From an uncultured Bacteroides sp. (GTDB lineage Bacteria > Bacteroidota > Bacteroidia > Bacteroidales > Bacteroidaceae), in assembly GCA_934716785.1 (NCBI GenBank), contig CAKUYM010000167.1:1-9038 (forward strand): a stretch of DNA of 9,038 bases. Reading direction: 5' to 3'. Under the pieces are notes generated by a model that was not told where the DNA came from, did no database searches, and saw only the letters and a list, made by a program, of their open reading frames with translations. Positions 5,801-9,038 of this stretch are shown here, piece after piece. A program made the translations under genes and the position numbers. Within the stretch, counting starts at the first letter, position 1, and each line of letters begins with the position of its first letter.

Positions 5801-6265
5801 TTATATCTTATCTGGTTGACCCGATTTTAACCCACGCAAATCGCATTTATAGATTTTCTTAAAACGAATTTTTACCTTTTCCATTGTCATATCACCTCGA
5901 TTGGAAGGGAAAGATGCTGCCACAATTCTTGCACGTTTTTCTTTATTGGCTGAATGCGCAAGCATTTTGTTCTGTAGTGTACTTTCCAACTGTTCTATTG
6001 CATGATGAAGATCCTTACCTTTCAATTCAACAAATATCTGAGTCCAATTACTGCTATCTTTTATCAGTACCATCTTATCGCACTTGCTACCAGCAGTGAT
6101 GATATATCCGTCTATTTTATAAACGACAGACTCTTTTGAGTTACTGACTTGAAGGACGTAACGTCTCCCTTTCTCAGCTGTGGCTACAACTTTTCGTACT
6201 GCTAATGGCTATTCAGGGGTGTATCCATCTCTCTGCAACCTCTCATGTAAATTGGTATCAGCCAT
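5801..6265 (-). pseudogene. Small PD-(D/E)XK nuclease-like protein, interrupted by an in-frame TAG at codon 19
   Basis: The frame runs from ATG 6265 (MADTNLHERLQRDGYTPE) to a TAG at 6211-6209 and then continues in the same frame for 135 more codons, with coherent protein throughout. The continuation contains KCDKMVLI (D63) followed by IFVELKGKD (E80, K82) and HAIEQLEST, the D...ExK signature of PD-(D/E)XK nuclease folds. Full length would be 154 aa. CAG (Gln) to TAG is a single transition and would restore a natural reading GYTPEQPLAV. The ATG overlaps the end of the upstream ATPase gene by 8 nt, so the two are a coupled pair. The next in-frame ATG (6073) lies after D63, so reinitiation there would lose one active-site residue. 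Most likely an inactivated nuclease; sequencing error or suppression is possible. Confidence 0.7.
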
Positions 6266-7478
6266 AAATAACAGAATTTAATGCAGCAATACTCTCATCT
6301 ACCAATTCAGATACCCCGTCAAGTTGCAAGCCACTCACCATTTGCAGCTCAGGATCTACTATATCCTGTAATTTTCCTTCATCTGTCAAGTAATAAGCTC
6401 CAATACTTCCTATCGGCAGGATATAATCGTCTGGAACAATTTTCGAAGTCGCTTTCTTATTCTTTTCCCATGCTACAGAAGCCAGCATTAATACATTCAA
6501 TGTAGTCAATACATAAGGACTATGCGTTGTCAGTACTACCATACTATTATGTTCTGTCCGCACTGTGGCTTTTTTTATTGCATAAATAATGCTCCGTACG
6601 AGATTCCATTGAGATTCCGGATAAAGATTCTGTTCCAGTTCTTCAATAAAAAGTTGTGCAGACTGGTAGTTAAGCAAATGGGCCGATAAGATTTCCTCAT
6701 TGGATGCAACCAACTTATCATCTGATGTCCGCTCACGAAGAAACTTAGCCATCATATCGTAAAGCTCCCCTTTGCTGACAGAGATAGGTTGTCCTGCCAT
6801 TCCGCATACATAATCAACTAATATTTCCACAGGAAGAGCGGACTGTACACCACTTGAGGCATAAAAAGTAGTGAACTCTTTTTTATTATCTTTCAAGCGA
6901 ATTGTATCTCCCCCCTTTTCTTTATCAAAATAATACTCCATATTAGGAGATACAACTAATGTTTTAGGCTCTGAGTTTGTATAGTGCTCCTTAGCTTCCC
7001 CCCATTCAAAAACAAAATTAAAGAGTACATCCAAATCAGATGCGCGATAAGCTCGGTCTATGTTCCTTATAGCGGAGAGCAGGTTTCTCTCAGAAGGGAT
7101 AAAGCTTAGTTTTGTATTATACCGTTCATCATCAAAAGTAGATAGGCGTTCTATGCGAACATTACTTTGAACGCCATTCAAAAGTATACTCACACAATCC
7201 CCTTGATAATGAATCACACTATCATTTGAAAAATACCCCATATTGAATCGGTAAAATTGCATTAGTTCTTTTATAAACTTATTATTGTGAGTGTAAGCGA
7301 AAAGTATCGTATCACTTCCTGTCATAATTGTTTTTTCCAGCCACCGGCAGTAGCTAAGGATTTTCATCAGAGTACTCTTTCCTGTACTCTGCTTCCCTAT
7401 AAATAGATTAACCATTTTCAATTCTATCCTACCAGTGTCATTCAAAGGACCTACACATTTGATTTCAATAGAAGCCAT
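6258..7478 (-). CDS. OLD/AAA15-like ABC-type ATPase, partner of the nuclease-like protein (406 aa)
   Basis: A soluble ABC-type ATPase of the OLD/AAA15/AAA21 group. Walker A is GKQSTGKST (28-36). The signature-like loop is YASSGVQSALP (206-216). Walker B, with the catalytic Glu pair, is LFIEELEQNLYPE (276-288). The switch His is in VVLTTHSPYVL (314-324). All ATP-binding elements are intact. A C-terminal part (about 353-400, SIGAYYLTDEGKL, LQLDGVSELVDE) resembles the end of many such ATPases. There is no TOPRIM nuclease domain, so unlike OLD it would need a separate effector. The following gene, which overlaps it by 8 nt and encodes a small ExK nuclease-like protein, fits that role. Two-gene ATPase-plus-effector cassettes (Septu, PARIS, Gabija and others) are phage-defence systems; assignment to a named one is not possible from this sequence. 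Confidence 0.85.
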   Translation of the reverse strand: MASIEIKCVGPLNDTGRIELKMVNLFIGKQSTGKSTLMKILSYCRWLEKTIMTGSDTILFAYTHNNKFIKELMQFYRFNMGYFSNDSVIHYQGDCVSILLNGVQSNVRIERLSTFDDERYNTKLSFIPSERNLLSAIRNIDRAYRASDLDVLFNFVFEWGEAKEHYTNSEPKTLVVSPNMEYYFDKEKGGDTIRLKDNKKEFTTFYASSGVQSALPVEILVDYVCGMAGQPISVSKGELYDMMAKFLRERTSDDKLVASNEEILSAHLLNYQSAQLFIEELEQNLYPESQWNLVRSIIYAIKKATVRTEHNSMVVLTTHSPYVLTTLNVLMLASVAWEKNKKATSKIVPDDYILPIGSIGAYYLTDEGKLQDIVDPELQMVSGLQLDGVSELVDESIAALNSVIYG

Positions 7479-7509
7479 ATATCTTATTCTAATTTGTTTA
7501 ATTCTAAAA

Positions 7510-7541
7510 GCAAAAGTAGTAAATTAAGTTCGAATCACCAA
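7510..7541 (-). promoter_or_regulatory. Bacteroidales promoter of the ATPase/nuclease operon
   Basis: TACTTTTGC on the minus strand (7518 down to 7510) is a perfect -7 element. TTGG at 7541-7538 lies 19 bp upstream as the -33 element. Transcription would begin near 7508, leaving a 30-nt leader before the ATPase ATG at 7478. This is the best-formed promoter in the window. Confidence 0.75.
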
Positions 7542-8033
7542 TTAAATGCTTGTCTATAAGAAAAAAATATATCCATACCTAAAACCCGCAATATTTAATA
7601 TATTTTCTCTTTATGATTTTATTTTTCCCATTTCTGCACCCATCCTTACATTCCAGCCAGATCACCTTTCCATCCATTATTAAAAACTTCACTGAATAAG
7701 CTCATATAAACAAATCCACACAAATGCCACTATTAGTATTATAGAAAGAGTAATTTCACTAATCGGAATAGTAAGCAATAGACCAGCAAGCCCTATTTGC
7801 TAAATTATTTTTATCGATATTAGCAATTACTTACAATACTTTCATCCTTAATAAGTTAGAAAATATCCATTACTCTCCCACGCCTACCATAAAAAAATCT
7901 ACTCGAATCAGTTGTGAATTAAAGAGGTTGGATGAATATAGGTTACATATATATATCCATCATACGTTATTCTACAAGTTCCGTTTTGAGCAAAAAAACA
8001 CCATTCTTTTACTTATAAATAAAATATTAATTG

Positions 8034-8041
8034 TACTTTTG
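8034..8041 (+). promoter_or_regulatory. -7 element just upstream of the second HTH gene
   Basis: TACTTTTG at 8034-8041 matches the Bacteroidales -7 consensus. A -33 element at normal spacing is not clear; the nearest T-run (8007-8010) is 23 bp away. The predicted transcription start, about 3 nt after the element, falls only a few bases from the ATG at 8046, implying a leaderless or nearly leaderless mRNA if the promoter is real. Confidence 0.45.
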
Positions 8042-8045
8042 ATAT

Positions 8046-8315
8046 ATGAAAACGATAAAGCCTTCCTTTGATGAAATGTTGGCAAGAACCTCTTTGGCTA
8101 CCCAACAAGAGGTATCTTTGGAATTTGCCATTTCCAACCGCATTTATGAACTGATGACGGAGCGTGGCTTATCCAAGTTGCAGTTTGCACAGGCACTGGG
8201 CAAACGTCCAAGTGAAGTGACTAAATGGCTAAGCGGACAGCATAATTTCACAATTCGTACATTGGCGTTACTTTCTGCATTTTTTTGCATATCATTAGTT
8301 GATGTAAAAAAGTAA
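8046..8315 (+). CDS. Antitoxin-like XRE/HigA-type HTH protein (89 aa), paralogue of the 88-aa one
   Basis: A single-domain helix-turn-helix DNA-binding protein. Residues about 22-87 align with the HTH gene at 224-490, including the block SEVTKWLSGQHNFTIRT (56-72) against SEISKWMTGRHNFTVQT. The N-terminal 20 residues are unrelated. It is one of only two genes on the plus strand and stands alone: the 567 bp upstream hold no toxin frame, and a small lipoprotein follows 50 nt downstream. A HigA-like antitoxin role is what the family suggests, but with no RelE/HigB partner it may be a free-standing regulator. An internal Met11 (8076) is an alternative start that would leave a normal leader after the -7 element at 8034. 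Confident as an HTH protein. Confidence 0.85.
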   Translation: MKTIKPSFDEMLARTSLATQQEVSLEFAISNRIYELMTERGLSKLQFAQALGKRPSEVTKWLSGQHNFTIRTLALLSAFFCISLVDVKK

Positions 8316-8365
8316 CTATGATTCTAAGAATAGCTAACACTTGTATATCATTTCATTAAGTTAAA

Positions 8366-8503
8366 ATGCATTACATGAGATTGGGGAATATATACTGCAG
8401 TATCCTATTAATATTATTCATATCAGTTATAGTACTTTCATCATGTAATAACAATAAGGAACTGCCTATGACAGAGAAAGATGTTTACTGGTATAGAATT
8501 TGA
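8366..8503 (+). CDS. Small predicted lipoprotein (45 aa)
   Basis: A short frame with a textbook type-II signal peptide: a basic-start region (MHYMRLGNIYCS), a hydrophobic core (ILLILFISVIVL) and the lipobox LSSC with the lipidated Cys at residue 27. Only 18 residues remain after the Cys (NNNKELPMTEKDVYWYRI), so the mature part is tiny. It may be a genuine micro-lipoprotein, or the 5' remnant of a longer lipoprotein gene that has decayed; no continuation is obvious after the TGA. It lies 50 nt after the HTH gene in the same direction and may share its transcript. No clear promoter of its own is seen. Function unknown. Confidence 0.55.
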   Translation: MHYMRLGNIYCSILLILFISVIVLSSCNNNKELPMTEKDVYWYRI

Positions 8504-8653
8504 GAGGTGTAATCCAAACAATATCTTATCTTTTTTTACAATTATATATAGGGTTCGCAAGTCATCTCGTATTAATCATTGTATTTAATATTTTCGGAAA
8601 AGATCATTGGTGTGCTTTCGAAAGATAAACACTTGCATAAAATATAGTGGGCA

Positions 8654-8983
8654 TCATTCTTGAGTCATAAACAACTGAATAAGCTGATACATACGCCTGG
8701 TTAAATCATGAATGTCATTATTCGTTTGATTTATGAACCCATTTCTGAGATAAAACTTATTGGTCCTTGGATTATTTAGTGAATCCACTGTGATAAATTG
8801 ACAACCAGACATATTGTAATTAGAGAAAGTATACAACACAAAATCCAAGATTTGCTGGCCTATACCTTTACTTTGACAATCTTTATGTACACCTAAATGT
8901 CCAATATTTATGGCAGGAAACGAGGTTTGTCTTTCAAATGTTGAAATATACTCATCGCTAATTTTCCTGACTTTATCATTGCG
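8654..8983 (-). pseudogene. GNAT-family acetyltransferase, 5'-truncated
   Basis: The frame from 8983 to the stop at 8654 encodes 109 residues of a GCN5-related N-acetyltransferase. The acetyl-CoA-binding loop is CQSKGIGQQIL (36-46, Q/RxxGxG/A type), preceded by the beta-4 strand INIGHLGVH. The later core NPRTNKFYLRNGF (71-83) is the usual FYxxxGF motif. The N-terminal part of a normal GNAT (about 50-70 residues, strands 1-3) is absent. An in-frame TGA at 8986-8984 blocks the frame, and no ATG occurs before residue 58. The break coincides with a short direct repeat at 8984-9013, so a deletion or rearrangement probably removed the 5' end. Substrate is unknown. A translated product, if any, would have to start at a non-ATG codon such as TTG 8848 and would lack the CoA loop. 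Confidence 0.65.
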
Positions 8984-9013
8984 TCACCCCACTCATCATT
9001 TCACCCACTCATC
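8984..9013. repeat. Short imperfect direct repeat at the GNAT breakpoint
   Basis: TCACCCCACTCATC (8984-8997) and TCACCCACTCATC (9001-9013) are two copies differing by one C and separated by 3 bp. The first copy begins exactly where the truncated acetyltransferase frame stops being open. It may mark the deletion or insertion junction, or it may be chance tandem duplication within the neighbouring gene's end. Confidence 0.5.
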
Positions 9014-9037
9014 GGTGTCAATGAGGTATGCTATGTT
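8996..9037 (-). CDS. Possible C-terminus of a gene entering from the right edge
   Basis: One minus-strand frame reads NIAYLIDTDEWVK followed by TGA at 8998-8996. It looks like the end of a protein, and the adjacent sequence belongs to the truncated acetyltransferase. Only 13 residues are visible, so neither identity nor reality of the gene can be established. If real, its end abuts the acetyltransferase breakpoint. Confidence 0.25.
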   Translation of the reverse strand, partial: NIAYLIDTDEWVK

Positions 9038-9038
9038 C

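Larger units (their letters stand above)
7479..8045. other. 567-bp divergent intergenic region
   Basis: It separates the minus-strand ATPase from the plus-strand HTH gene and contains one promoter for each (listed separately). In between I find no frame with a plausible protein and only minor structure: a 7-bp inverted repeat TTGCTAA/TTAGCAA (7797-7803 and 7820-7826) and an AT-rich stretch around 7950-7962. No tRNA, terminator or repeat array is visible. Confidence 0.6.

Noticed and set aside
5801..6265. TAG reassigned to glutamine, as in some crAss-like phages
   Set aside because: Only one internal TAG is seen, and TAG ends both the PIN gene (2196-2198) and the 112-aa gene (3938-3940). No suppressor tRNA or phage structural gene is present, so a nonsense mutation is simpler.
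4472..6265. Methyltransferase and nuclease as a type II restriction-modification pair
   Set aside because: The nuclease start overlaps the ATPase gene, whereas 206 bp or more and a separate promoter lie between it and the methyltransferase. The nuclease is also shorter than usual type II enzymes. The link is possible but not supported.
8615..8624. Perfect 10-bp palindrome CTTTCGAAAG
   Set aside because: It stands alone without promoter elements or a second copy; palindromes of this length are expected by chance at this scale.
1..9038. CRISPR array, tRNA, integrase or insertion sequence
   Set aside because: No regularly spaced repeats, cloverleaf, tyrosine or serine recombinase motifs or DDE transposase were seen on either strand.

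Overview
The window looks like an accessory (defence / toxin-antitoxin) island of a gut Bacteroidales bacterium (Bacteroides, Phocaeicola or Parabacteroides type). The case rests mainly on promoters. Upstream of most genes there is a Bacteroidales -7 element of the form TAnnTTTG, with a TTG-like -33 element 19-21 bp away. Strong Shine-Dalgarno sequences are absent and the DNA is AT-rich. No integrase, transposase, tRNA, rRNA or CRISPR array is visible, so the boundaries of the island are not defined here.

Layout, left to right. At 23-54 a minus-strand promoter fires out of the left edge. A terminator hairpin (160-202) closes a minus-strand three-gene unit: a membrane-anchored 402-aa protein of unknown family (670-1878), a 53-aa overlapping-junction small protein (503-664) and an 88-aa antitoxin-like HTH protein (224-490). 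Next is a minus-strand pair, an XRE-ImmA/IrrE metallopeptidase regulator (2704-3750) and a PIN-domain RNase (2196-2702), separated by 1 nt. Then come a cysteine-rich 112-aa orphan (3938-4276), which may carry a 1-nt frameshift at its true start, and a beta-class SPPY DNA methyltransferase (4472-5530). After these is a translationally overlapping pair: an OLD/AAA15-like ATPase (6258-7478) and a small PD-(D/E)XK nuclease-like protein (5801-6265) interrupted by an in-frame TAG at codon 19. A 567-bp divergent intergenic region separates this from the only plus-strand genes, a second antitoxin-like HTH protein (8046-8315) and a 45-aa lipoprotein (8366-8503). The right edge holds a 5'-truncated GNAT acetyltransferase and the last codons of another minus-strand frame.

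How the genes may work together. At least five minus-strand units have their own recognisable promoter, which suggests a stack of independently acquired cassettes. The most interesting is the ATPase/nuclease pair. Its architecture (ABC-type ATPase whose stop overlaps the start of a small ExK nuclease) resembles known two-gene phage-defence modules, but I do not recognise this exact combination, and the nuclease carries a CAG-to-TAG-like nonsense codon. The XRE-ImmA/PIN pair is a probable toxin-antitoxin or stress module. The 402-aa/53-aa/HTH operon is a second candidate for an undescribed system. The two short HTH proteins near the ends are paralogues of each other, and neither has a recognisable HigB-type toxin beside it.
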